NCBI RefSeq assembly: GCF_009733925.1
Contig: NZ_WOEI01000023.1
Location: 1 to 27,725 of the forward strand
DNA: 27,725 nucleotides
Direction: 5' to 3'
DNA from: Streptobacillus canis
GTDB taxonomy: Bacteria > Fusobacteriota > Fusobacteriia > Fusobacteriales > Leptotrichiaceae
Shown here: piece by piece, positions 15,338 through 22,412 of the stretch
Position numbering within the stretch: the stretch's first letter is position 1
How the letters are laid out: each line of letters opens with the position of its first letter
Position numbers and translations under genes: made by a program
The notes under the pieces: generated by a model
Database searches by the model: none
What the model saw: the letters and a program-made list of their open reading frames with translations, nothing else
Told to the model about the DNA's origin: nothing

Positions 15338-17054
15338 CCCCCTTTACTTGTGAGTTATATATTTCTTGATATATCTTATTATTTTTTAGCATTTGTGCAG
15401 GAGTTCCTATACCATCTATTTCTCCATCTTCAAGTACTATAACTAAGTCTGCATCTTCAACTGAAGATATTCTTTGAGCTATAATTATCTTTGTAGTATC
15501 AGGTATTTCTTCCATAAATGCTTTTCTAATTAAGCTTTCAGTTTTAGTATCTACTGCACTTGTAGAATCATCTAAAATTAATATTTTTGGTTTTTTAAGT
15601 AATGCTCTAGCTATACATAATCTTTGTTTTTGTCCTCCAGATACATTATTTCCACCTTGGTCTATCATAGTTTGATAACCATCTGTGAAGTTTTGTATGA
15701 ATCCATCAGCTTGAGCTTGTTTACATACTCTTATTACATCTTCTAGTGTAGCATTAGGGTTACCCCATTTAATATTTTCTTCTATAGTTCCAGAGAAAAG
15801 TTGGTTCTTTTGTAATACCATAGCAACATTATCTCTTAAAACTTCCATATCATAATCTCTTACATCAATTCCTGCAACTTTAACTGAACCTTTTGTTACA
15901 TCATAAAGTCTAGGTATTAATTGTACTAGAGTTGATTTAGCACTACCTGTTGATCCAAGAATTCCAACAGTTTGTCCTGATTTAATGTTTAAATTAATAT
16001 TTTTAAGAGCTAGATTACCATCATTACCTGAATAACTGAAGTATACATTTTCAAATGAAATATTTCCATTATCAACAGTTTTTATTGCTTCTTCTTTATT
16101 TCTCATTTCAGGTTCTTCATTTAATATTTCTGCAATTCTTGTAATAGCAGCTTCAGATATTAATAACATAACAAATACAAACGAAATCATCATTAATGCC
16201 ATTAATATTTGAATTGAATATACAATAACTGAAGTTAGTTCTCCTGTTTGCATACTTCCAAATACTATACTTTTACCACCTATTAAAAGGATAAGTATAA
16301 TAACAGTATAAACTGTAAATTGCATAACAAATGAGTTTAGAGATGCAAATCCTTCAGCTTTAGTAAATAGTTCAAATATTGATTGTGAAGTGTCTTCAAA
16401 TTTTGAGATTTCAAAATCTTCTCTTACATAAGCTTTAACAACACGAGATGCATTAACATTTTCTTGAACTTTTCTATTTAATATATCATATTCTTTAAAA
16501 GACTTAACGAAATATGGATATGCATTACTAATAATTAAGTAGAAAGCTAGAACTAAAAATGGTATTACACCTAAGAATATTTTTGAAATATGTGGGTTAA
16601 TTCTAAATATCATAATCAATGACATTACAAGCATTATTATAGTTCTAACAAACATTCTTATACTCATCATAAATGCCATTTGTACATTAGATATATCATT
16701 AGTCATTCTAGTTACTAAACTAGGTGTAGAAAATTTGTCTATATTTTTAAATGAAAAATCTTGTATTTTATAGAAAATATCATGTCTTAAATTTTTAGCA
16801 AATCCTGCACCTGCAATAGCAGCCATTCTTCCTGAAAGTATACCAAGTATTAAAGCTAATGCAGCAAGTGTAATTAATACTATACCTTTTTTAATAATGT
16901 ACGTCATGTCTCCATTTTTAATACCTACGTCAATAATCTTAGACATTTGAAGAGGTATTAAAACTTCAGTGAATACTTCAAGTATCATAAATGTTGGAGC
17001 AAGTATTGTTTCTTTTTTGTATTCTCTAATAGAATTTAATATCTTTAGTTTCAT
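15321..17054 (-). CDS. ABC exporter half-transporter with degenerate ATPase site
   Basis: A 577-residue exporter half: six membrane helices (about residues 15-305) then an ATPase. The P-loop reads GSTGSAKST (367-375), with Ala372 in place of the usual last glycine. The Walker B is ILILDD, with Asp496 where the catalytic glutamate should be, and the switch histidine is Gln527 (IAQRIS). The signature VSGGQ (471-475) is intact. This is the BmrC/LmrC/TM287 pattern: it forms the non-hydrolytic site with its own Walker motifs and lends a good signature to its partner. The ATG overlaps the marR stop by four bases (ATGA), and the 3' end overlaps the partner. Its expression should follow the MarR-controlled promoter at 17538-17566. 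Confidence 0.92.
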   Translation of the reverse strand: MKLKILNSIREYKKETILAPTFMILEVFTEVLIPLQMSKIIDVGIKNGDMTYIIKKGIVLITLAALALILGILSGRMAAIAGAGFAKNLRHDIFYKIQDFSFKNIDKFSTPSLVTRMTNDISNVQMAFMMSIRMFVRTIIMLVMSLIMIFRINPHISKIFLGVIPFLVLAFYLIISNAYPYFVKSFKEYDILNRKVQENVNASRVVKAYVREDFEISKFEDTSQSIFELFTKAEGFASLNSFVMQFTVYTVIILILLIGGKSIVFGSMQTGELTSVIVYSIQILMALMMISFVFVMLLISEAAITRIAEILNEEPEMRNKEEAIKTVDNGNISFENVYFSYSGNDGNLALKNINLNIKSGQTVGILGSTGSAKSTLVQLIPRLYDVTKGSVKVAGIDVRDYDMEVLRDNVAMVLQKNQLFSGTIEENIKWGNPNATLEDVIRVCKQAQADGFIQNFTDGYQTMIDQGGNNVSGGQKQRLCIARALLKKPKILILDDSTSAVDTKTESLIRKAFMEEIPDTTKIIIAQRISSVEDADLVIVLEDGEIDGIGTPAQMLKNNKIYQEIYNSQVKGDEENE

Positions 17055-17488
17055 TGTTTTTCTCCTTTTTGTAAATTATCTATCATTTTAAGTAATGTTT
17101 CATTGAAATTAGTTATCTCTTGATTTGAAAGATTTTCTACTAATAAATCTTCAACACTTTGTATATTATCAAGTATTTCTTGTCTTACAATTCTTGATTT
17201 ATCAGTCATTTTTATTATCTTTAGTCTTTGATCTTTCTCAGAAGCTATTCTAATAACTAAGTCATCTTTTTCAAATGATTTAAGTATTTCTGAAACCGTT
17301 GATTTACTTAAACCAAATTGCTGTTCTATATCTTTTTGGTATATTTCTCTATTATCGCTTCCTAATACTATATATTTTAATATATATCTTTGTATATGAT
17401 TTAGATTAACATTTGAAATATTAAAAGTATGTTTCTCTAATTTCTTAAAGAGAGTAATTAGAGACTGTACAGTAATATTTTTATTCAT
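17051..17488 (-). CDS. MarR-family transcriptional regulator
   Basis: A 145-residue winged-helix protein. Helices at about 5-45 (dimerisation) are followed by the DNA-binding part: IYQKDIEQQFGLSKSTVSEILKSFEKDDLVIR (about 49-80) and the wing with SEKDQRLKIIKMTDKS. The order matches MarR, where the basic wing binds the minor groove. AGGAGG lies 5 bases before the ATG. It is the first gene of the operon with the two exporter genes. A 7-bp inverted repeat at 17512-17531 lies across the predicted transcription start, so I infer that it represses its own operon until a ligand releases it. The ligand is unknown. No cysteine sensor is visible: the protein has no cysteines. Confidence 0.93.
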   Translation of the reverse strand: MNKNITVQSLITLFKKLEKHTFNISNVNLNHIQRYILKYIVLGSDNREIYQKDIEQQFGLSKSTVSEILKSFEKDDLVIRIASEKDQRLKIIKMTDKSRIVRQEILDNIQSVEDLLVENLSNQEITNFNETLLKMIDNLQKGEKQ

Positions 17489-17511
17489 ATATCCTCCTAT
17501 TTAATAAAAAA

Positions 17512-17531
17512 ATAGTTCAATCCCGAACTAT
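17512..17531 (-). promoter_or_regulatory. Probable MarR operator
   Basis: ATAGTTC and GAACTAT (7-bp perfect inverted repeat, 6-base spacer) centred between the -10 at 17538-17543 and the marR start. The 20-bp length fits a MarR dimer. Position at the transcription start would block initiation. Confidence 0.7.
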
Positions 17532-17537
17532 ATTTCC

Positions 17538-17566
17538 ATTATATTCTAAAAAAAAATAAAAGTCAA
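17538..17566 (-). promoter_or_regulatory. Promoter of the marR-ABC exporter operon
   Basis: On the minus strand, TTGACT (17561-17566) and TATAAT (17538-17543) are 17 bases apart. It lies 12 bases from the -35 of the divergent tRNA promoter. Confidence 0.85.
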
Positions 17567-17577
17567 TAAAAATTTTG

Positions 17578-17606
17578 TTGACAAAGAAATAATTATATAG
17601 TATAAT
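17578..17606 (+). promoter_or_regulatory. tRNA-Met promoter (full consensus)
   Basis: TTGACA (17578-17583), 17 bases, TATAAT (17601-17606): an exact sigma70 consensus, as expected for a strongly expressed stable RNA. The tRNA starts 22 bases after the -10. Confidence 0.92.
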
Positions 17607-17628
17607 CATTATTGTCATTGGGAGATAT

Positions 17629-17705
17629 GCCTAGGTAGCTCAGTTGGCTAGAGCATGCGGTTCATACCCGCAGGGTCGAAGGTTCGAATCCTTTCTTAGG
17701 CACCA
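17629..17705 (+). tRNA. tRNA-Met (CAU), elongator type
   Basis: A 77-base cloverleaf with encoded CCA. The acceptor stem GCCTAGG pairs with CTTAGGC (one G-U). The D-arm has AGCTCAGTTGGCTAGAGC. The anticodon stem is TGCGG/CCGCA with loop TTCATAC (anticodon CAT), and the T-loop is TTCGAAT. The paired first base and the absence of three G-C pairs in the anticodon stem exclude initiator tRNA. The body resembles Bacillus elongator tRNA-Met, not the lysidine-modified tRNA-Ile(CAU), although only identity-element analysis would settle that. Confidence 0.95.
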
Positions 17706-17751
17706 TATATTTTATACTATATCCCATAAAATTAACTATTTTATATAGTAC

Positions 17752-17779
17752 AAGCTGTAGGGCACGACAGCTTTTTTTT
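17752..17779 (+). terminator. tRNA terminator
   Basis: AAGCTGT (17752-17758), 8-base loop, ACAGCTT (17767-17773) and a T-run to 17779. It lies 47 bases beyond the CCA end. An AT-only 8-bp repeat (17715-17722 with 17743-17750) precedes it and may be part of the 3' trailer structure. Confidence 0.88.
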
Positions 17780-17897
17780 ATTCTATAGGAAATTAGAATT
17801 CTAATAAGATGTATATAATTTTATTGATTAATGTAAAAAGAAGTTACAGTTTATAAAAGATAAAATTAATAAGTAAATTTGTGTAATACAAAAATAC

Positions 17898-18944
17898 CTA
17901 TTTAAATAATAGGCCATTAGGGTTATAGAATTTATGAATAGGAGGTCCAATAGAATTATTTATAAAGAGTTCATAAGCTTCAAGATAAATATTACAATTA
18001 GGACACATAAAAGGATCAAAGCCCCAAATAGATTTAAAGTTCTTTCTAAAAAGAGAAGGAACTTTTTTAAGTTTAGACTTAAATAAAGTAAGAGCTAACT
18101 TTAACTTACTAGATTTTCTTCTAGCATAGAAACCAAATCTATTAATCATCTTAAAATGTTTATAAGGTAAATGAAAAAGTAATTTAGTAACAAAATCTTG
18201 AATAGTTAATTTATGGTAAGAGATTTTCTTATTATTAGCTAAATCATTAAACATAAAAGTAACATAATTCTTTTTAAGATTAATATCAACAATTTTATAC
18301 TCAGCAATAGGAACTCTAGCTAAATATCTACCAAGGTATTTAATAATACCTTTAGGGTTATTAACATCATTATCACCAACATTAAAGAAGAATCTAACAT
18401 CTTCTTTAATCATTTTAGAAGCCATATCTAAAGCATTTTTTTTAATAGTATCATTAGGATAATTAGCTTGACTTAAGGCTCTACATACGACATATCTCCA
18501 TTGATTAGCAATAGAATTAACATGAAAATAATTAAGTTTTTTAAAGATAAAATTTTTGTTTAATCCCCCAAGAGAAACAATAGCATGAATATGAGGATTA
18601 AATTTAAGATCTCTACCAAAAGTGTGAATAACAGTAATTAAACCATAGTGAATGATATCAGAATCAGTAAAGTATTTATCACTAGATTTAGGTATATATA
18701 TTTTTCTTTTCTTTTTATCATGAATATTATGGAATTGATATTTGAAAATATTATTAATATCAGCAGCTAATCTAGAAAGAATAGTTTTATCATAAGCAAT
18801 AAATTTTCTAAATTGTTGAGGAATAGTAAAAAGAAGATGTCTATGAGGAATATTAATTAATTGATTAGTGATGGAGTTAGTCCATTTAATAGAGTAATAA
18901 TAACTACAAGAATTACATAATCTAGATTTACAAGTAAGTTTCAT
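17898..18944 (-). pseudogene. IS91-family (Y2/HUH) transposase, N-terminally disrupted
   Basis: A 348-codon open frame of the IS91/IS801-type rolling-circle transposases. The HUH motif is FNPHIHAIV, and the Y2 region is IIKYLGRYLARVPIAEYK. The N-terminus begins in the middle of the zinc-binding domain (TCKSRLCNSC). No ribosome site precedes the ATG. Upstream in the same frame, an in-frame TAA (18951-18953) separates the ATG from codons reading R-C-H-I-C-N-F (18954-18974), which fits the missing Cys-x2-Cys zinc pair. The first 40 or so residues of a full-length protein are absent. I therefore treat it as a pseudogene by nonsense mutation plus deletion. The catalytic domain looks whole, including a C-terminal MCPNC knuckle, so residual activity from the short frame is not excluded. 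Confidence 0.82.
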
Positions 18945-18965
18945 TTTATGTTAAAAGTTACAGAT

Positions 18966-18999
18966 ATGACATCTAGATGAATTTGATTTTAGATGTCAT
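18966..18999. repeat. 10-bp inverted repeat upstream of the transposase
   Basis: ATGACATCTA (18966-18975) and TAGATGTCAT (18990-18999) with a 14-base loop. On the minus strand the distal arm begins with an ATG preceded by AAAGGAGTGATAAAC, a strong ribosome site, and encodes MTSKIKFI before a stop. This may be the true transposase start left after a deletion, or a hairpin belonging to the element. The rest of 18945-19056 holds no other gene. Confidence 0.6.
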
Positions 19000-19056
19000 G
19001 TTTATCACTCCTTTCTGTTAGTTTTGTTTGGTGATTAAATTATATAGAAAAGAAAG

Positions 19057-19100
19057 AGGTGATTTAAGGATTTTTTAAAATCCCAAATCACCTTTTTTTA
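19057..19100 (+). terminator. Strong two-tier terminator upstream of the dehydrogenase operon
   Basis: AGGTGATTT (19057-19065) pairs with AAATCACCT (19085-19093). Inside it GGATTTT (19068-19074) pairs with AAAATCC (19077-19083), and a T-run follows. No plus-strand gene ends here now, so it either insulates the downstream operon, belongs to the IS, or terminated a lost gene. Confidence 0.85.
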
Positions 19101-19101
19101 T

Positions 19102-19130
19102 TTGTAAATTAATGTTTTTTGAGATATAAT
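19102..19130 (+). promoter_or_regulatory. Upstream candidate promoter of the dehydrogenase operon (P1)
   Basis: TTGTAA (19102-19107), 17 bases, TATAAT (19125-19130), directly after the terminator. It would give a leader of about 200 bases. I recognise no riboswitch in 19131-19338; only short hairpins such as GGAA-AGTA-TTCC (19161-19172) are visible. Confidence 0.6.
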
Positions 19131-19273
19131 GTAAATAGAGATAATATATAGTAAAACGAGGGGAAAGTATTCCATATTGTGAAACAGCAAATAAAATGAG
19201 GTGCTTTTAAATACAGTAAATAGACTAAAAATCAAGAATTGATATTTTTAAAATGTTAATAAAATAACAATAA

Positions 19274-19302
19274 TTGACTTTAAGAATATTTAGTTTTAAA
19301 CT
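19274..19302 (+). promoter_or_regulatory. Proximal candidate promoter of the dehydrogenase operon (P2)
   Basis: TTGACT (19274-19279), 17 bases, TAAACT (19297-19302), 36 bases before the start codon. The -35 is good and the -10 fair. Confidence 0.5.
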
Positions 19303-19338
19303 ATATATATAAATAAGAAACATAAGCGGAGGTTTATA

Positions 19339-20307
19339 ATGAAAAAATTAAAAAAAGCACAATTGCTAGATATGTTTAAAAAGATGCAAGAAGCAAGAAT
19401 TTTTGATCTTAAAGTAGCGCAATTAGTTAAAAAAGGTAAAGTACCTGGAATGACTCACTTCTCAGTAGGAGAAGAAGCAGCAAGTATAGGAGCTATGGCT
19501 GCATTAAATGATGATGATATTATCACATCAAACCACAGAGGACATGCACAAGTTATTGCAAAAGGAATAGATTTAAATGCAATGATGGCAGAAATTTTAG
19601 GAAAATACACTGGAACTTGTAAAGGTAAAGGTGGATCAATGCACATTGCTGACGTTGATAGTGGAAACTTAGGAGCTAACGGAATAGTTGGAGGGGGACA
19701 CGGTATAGCTGTAGGAGCTGCCTTAACTCAACAAATGAAAAAAACAGGAAAAATAGTTGTATGTTTCTTCGGAGATGGAGCAACTAATGAAGGAAGTTTC
19801 CACGAAGCATTAAACATGGCTTCAATTTGGAAATTACCAGTAATTTTCTATTGCATTAACAATGGATATGGAATAAGTGCTGACATTAAGAAAATGACTA
19901 ATATTGAACACATCCACTTAAGAAGTGCTTCATATGGAATACCTGGAATGTTTATACCAGATGGAAATAATGTTTTAGATGTTTATGAAGAATTCAAAAA
20001 AGCTGTTGACCACGTAAGAGAAGGTAAAGGACCAGTTTTAATCGAATCAATTACATATAGATGGTTAGGACACTCTTCTTCAGATCCTGGTAAATACAGA
20101 ACTAAAGAAGAAGTTGAAATGTGGAAGAAAAAAGATCCAGTTGAAAACTTAAGAAAATACTTAATCGAAAACAAAATCGCAACAGAACAAGAATTATTAG
20201 ATATCGATGCTTCAGTTAAAAAAGCAGTTGATGATGCAGTGGTATTTGCTGAAAACAGTCCATTACCACCACTAGAATCAGCATTCGAAGATATTTATGC
20301 AGACTAA
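19339..20307 (+). CDS. pdhA: Pyruvate/acetoin dehydrogenase E1 component, alpha subunit
   Basis: A 322-residue thiamine-diphosphate-binding subunit. With E1-beta it decarboxylates a 2-oxo acid (or cleaves acetoin) and passes the acyl group to a lipoyl domain. The ThDP motif runs from GDGATNEG (145-152) to NNGYG (174-178). GMTHFSVGEEAASIGAM near the N-terminus and YRWLGHSSSDPGKYRTKEE near residue 240 are E1-alpha loops. GGAGG lies 6 bases before the ATG. It is the first gene of four with gaps of 21, 10 and 13 bases. Sequence features are shared by PdhA and AcoA of clostridial type, so pyruvate is inferred from the absence of any acetoin regulator rather than from a residue. Base use is slightly richer in C-ending codons than the neighbours, suggesting high expression. 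Confidence 0.93.
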   Translation: MKKLKKAQLLDMFKKMQEARIFDLKVAQLVKKGKVPGMTHFSVGEEAASIGAMAALNDDDIITSNHRGHAQVIAKGIDLNAMMAEILGKYTGTCKGKGGSMHIADVDSGNLGANGIVGGGHGIAVGAALTQQMKKTGKIVVCFFGDGATNEGSFHEALNMASIWKLPVIFYCINNGYGISADIKKMTNIEHIHLRSASYGIPGMFIPDGNNVLDVYEEFKKAVDHVREGKGPVLIESITYRWLGHSSSDPGKYRTKEEVEMWKKKDPVENLRKYLIENKIATEQELLDIDASVKKAVDDAVVFAENSPLPPLESAFEDIYAD

Positions 20308-20328
20308 TTAAGGAGATGATTTAAAAAT

Positions 20329-21321
20329 ATGGAAACAAAATTAATGTCGTTTAGAGATACAATAATTTTAGCAATGTCAGAAGAAATGAGAAGAGATCCT
20401 GACGTTTTATTAATGGGAGAAGATGTTGGAGTATTCGGAGGAGACTTTGGAACTTCAGTAGGAATGATAGAAGAATTTGGACCAGAAAGAGTAAGAGACT
20501 GTCCTATATCTGAAGCAGCAATCGCAGGAGCAGCTTCAGGAGCAGCTATGACAGGATTAAGACCAATAGTTGACGTTACATTCATGGATTTCGTTGTTAT
20601 AGCAATGGATGCAATTGTAAACCAAGCTGCAAAAACTAGATATATGTTTGGTGGAAAAGGAAAAGTACCTGTAACATTTAGATGTGCTGCAGGAAACGGA
20701 GTAGGTTCTGCTGCACAACATTCACAATCACTTGAAAGCTGGTTCACACATATACCAGGATTAAAAGTTGTTGCACCAGGAACACCAAGAGATATGAAAG
20801 GATTATTAAAAGCTTCAATAAGAGATAATAACCCAGTAATAATATTAGAATACAAATCAGAATTTAACCAAAAAGGTGAAGTACCTTTAGATCCAGACTT
20901 CGTAATACCTTTAGGTGTTGGAGAAATTAAAAAAGAAGGTACAGATGTAACTGTAGTAACTTACGGAAAAATGTTATCAAGAGTTATGAAAGCTGCTGAA
21001 GATTTAGAAAAAGAAGGAATTTCAGTAGAAGTAGTAGATCCTAGAACATTAGTACCATTAGATAAAGAAATTATCTTAAACTCAGTTAAGAAAACAGGAA
21101 AAGTTGTTCTTGTTAACGATGCTCATAAAACAAGTGGATTCATAGGAGAAATTTCAGCAATAATTTCAGAATCAGATGCATTTGATTACTTAGATGCACC
21201 AATTAGAAGATGTGCTGGAGAAGATGTACCTATGCCATATGCACAAAACTTAGAGTTTGCAATGATACCAACAGTAGATACAATAAAAGATGCAATACGT
21301 AAAACAGTAAATAAACAGTAG
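20329..21321 (+). CDS. pdhB: Pyruvate/acetoin dehydrogenase E1 component, beta subunit
   Basis: A 330-residue transketolase-like subunit completing the E1 active site. LLMGEDVGVFGGDFGTS (28-43) and CPISEAAIAGAASGAAMTG (58-76) hold Glu62, the glutamate contacting the ThDP aminopyrimidine ring. QHSQ (130-133) gives His131 near the active site. The C-terminal transketolase domain (about 200-325) includes VVDPRTLVPLDKE and DAHKTSGF. The ISEAAIAGAASGAAMTGLRPIV-type stretch is typical of the AcoB/clostridial PdhB branch. AGGAG precedes the ATG, and the gene is co-transcribed with E1-alpha and E2. Length is normal for heterotetrameric E1-beta. Confidence 0.94.
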   Translation: METKLMSFRDTIILAMSEEMRRDPDVLLMGEDVGVFGGDFGTSVGMIEEFGPERVRDCPISEAAIAGAASGAAMTGLRPIVDVTFMDFVVIAMDAIVNQAAKTRYMFGGKGKVPVTFRCAAGNGVGSAAQHSQSLESWFTHIPGLKVVAPGTPRDMKGLLKASIRDNNPVIILEYKSEFNQKGEVPLDPDFVIPLGVGEIKKEGTDVTVVTYGKMLSRVMKAAEDLEKEGISVEVVDPRTLVPLDKEIILNSVKKTGKVVLVNDAHKTSGFIGEISAIISESDAFDYLDAPIRRCAGEDVPMPYAQNLEFAMIPTVDTIKDAIRKTVNKQ

Positions 21322-21331
21322 AGGTGGAAAA

Positions 21332-22399
21332 ATGGAAAAAAAATTATTTAGAGCTACACCTGCTGCAAGAAAATTAGCATCACAGCTTAATATAGAATTA
21401 TCAGCTGTGCCTGGTAGTGGTGCTCTTGGAAGAATACATAAAGAAGATGTAGCTTCATATAAAGCAGAATCAAGTGTTAAGATATCTCCTGTAGCAAGAA
21501 GAATTGCAGAAGATAATGGTATAAACTGGCAAGAGATTAAGGGAACTGGAGTAAGAGGAAAGATAATGAAATCAGATATTTTAGCTTTATTATCTCCAGA
21601 ACATAAAGATACTTATGTTGCTCCAACTAAAGAAAAAGAATTTATTAATCAAGAAAAAACTAATATAGAACAAGTATTAGATGATAAAAAAGATAAATAT
21701 GGAGAAATAGAAGTTATACCTATGACAGCAATGAGAAAAGTCATAGCTAAACGTATGGTAGAAAGTTATTTAACTGCACCAACATATACATTGAATTATG
21801 ACATAGATATGACAGAAGCTCTTGCATTAAGAAAGAGATTATTAGATCCAATTTTAGCACAAACAGGTAAGAAAATAACTGTAACAGATATTATTTCATT
21901 TGCAGTAGTTAAAACATTAATGAAACATAAATATTTAAATTCTTCATTAACTGAAGATGGTCAAAAAATCATAGCACACAATTATGTAAACTTAGCTATG
22001 GCAGTTGGATTTGACGGAGGATTATTAACTCCAGTTGTATACAACGCTGAAAAAATGAGTTTATCAGAATTAGTAGTTGCATTAAAAGATGTAACTAGCC
22101 GTGCACTTGATATGAAACTTGCGCCAAGTGAATTACAAGGTTCAACATTTACTATAAGTAACTTAGGAATGTTTGGAGTATCATCATTTGGTCCAATAAT
22201 AAATCAACCAAATTCAGCTATACTAGGTGTAAGTGCTACAATAGAAAAACCGGTAGTAGTAGATGGAGAAATTAAGATTAGACCTATTATGTCTTTAGGA
22301 CTAACTATAGATCATAGAGTAGTAGATGGTTTAGCTGGAGCTAAATTCATGAAAGACTTAAAAGAATTATTAGAAAATCCAATTACAATGTTAATATAA
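21332..22399 (+). CDS. pdhC: Dihydrolipoyl acyltransferase E2 lacking a lipoyl domain, with two subunit-binding domains
   Basis: A 355-residue E2. The usual N-terminal lipoyl domain (about 80 residues with a DKA/DKT lysine) is absent; E1-beta ends only 10 bases upstream, so it is not hidden there. Instead two peripheral subunit-binding domains stand in tandem: residues about 6-43 (RATPAARKLASQLNI, GSGALGRIHKEDV) and 50-87 (KISPVARRIAEDNGI, GTGVRGKIMKSDI). A charged linker (88-125) leads to the catalytic domain, with PMTAMRKVIAKRM and the active-site DHRVVDG (His328, Asp332). It should form the complex core and accept acyl groups from a lipoyl domain on another subunit, most simply E3 (next gene). 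GAGGTGG precedes the ATG. AcoC of acetoin systems is an alternative name. Confidence 0.93.
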   Translation: MEKKLFRATPAARKLASQLNIELSAVPGSGALGRIHKEDVASYKAESSVKISPVARRIAEDNGINWQEIKGTGVRGKIMKSDILALLSPEHKDTYVAPTKEKEFINQEKTNIEQVLDDKKDKYGEIEVIPMTAMRKVIAKRMVESYLTAPTYTLNYDIDMTEALALRKRLLDPILAQTGKKITVTDIISFAVVKTLMKHKYLNSSLTEDGQKIIAHNYVNLAMAVGFDGGLLTPVVYNAEKMSLSELVVALKDVTSRALDMKLAPSELQGSTFTISNLGMFGVSSFGPIINQPNSAILGVSATIEKPVVVDGEIKIRPIMSLGLTIDHRVVDGLAGAKFMKDLKELLENPITMLI

Positions 22400-22412
22400 A
22401 GGAGAGAAAAAG

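Larger units (their letters stand above)
17781..19056 (-). mobile_element. Decayed IS91-type insertion sequence; boundaries approximate
   Basis: The stretch between the tRNA terminator and the terminator hairpin at 19057-19100 holds a lone, broken HUH/Y2 transposase. IS91-like elements have no terminal inverted repeats and make no target duplication, so I could not fix their ends. The 117 bases at 17781-17897 contain no gene, only a 14-base palindrome (17792-17805). The element sits directly 3' of a tRNA gene. Confidence 0.5.

Noticed and set aside
17629..17705. tRNA-Ile(CAU) or initiator tRNA-Met
   Set aside because: The first base pair is matched and the anticodon stem lacks the three G-C pairs of initiator tRNA. 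The body resembles elongator tRNA-Met. The lysidine alternative is not fully excluded but is less likely.
17792..17805. 14-base perfect palindrome ATTAGAATTCTAAT as an attachment or operator site
   Set aside because: It lies in decayed IS flank, has no second copy in the window, and AT-rich palindromes of this length are not rare here.
19179..19199. Six-codon leader peptide (GTG start) before the dehydrogenase operon
   Set aside because: The nearest Shine-Dalgarno-like GAGGGG is too far away, and the frame is too short to be distinguished from chance.
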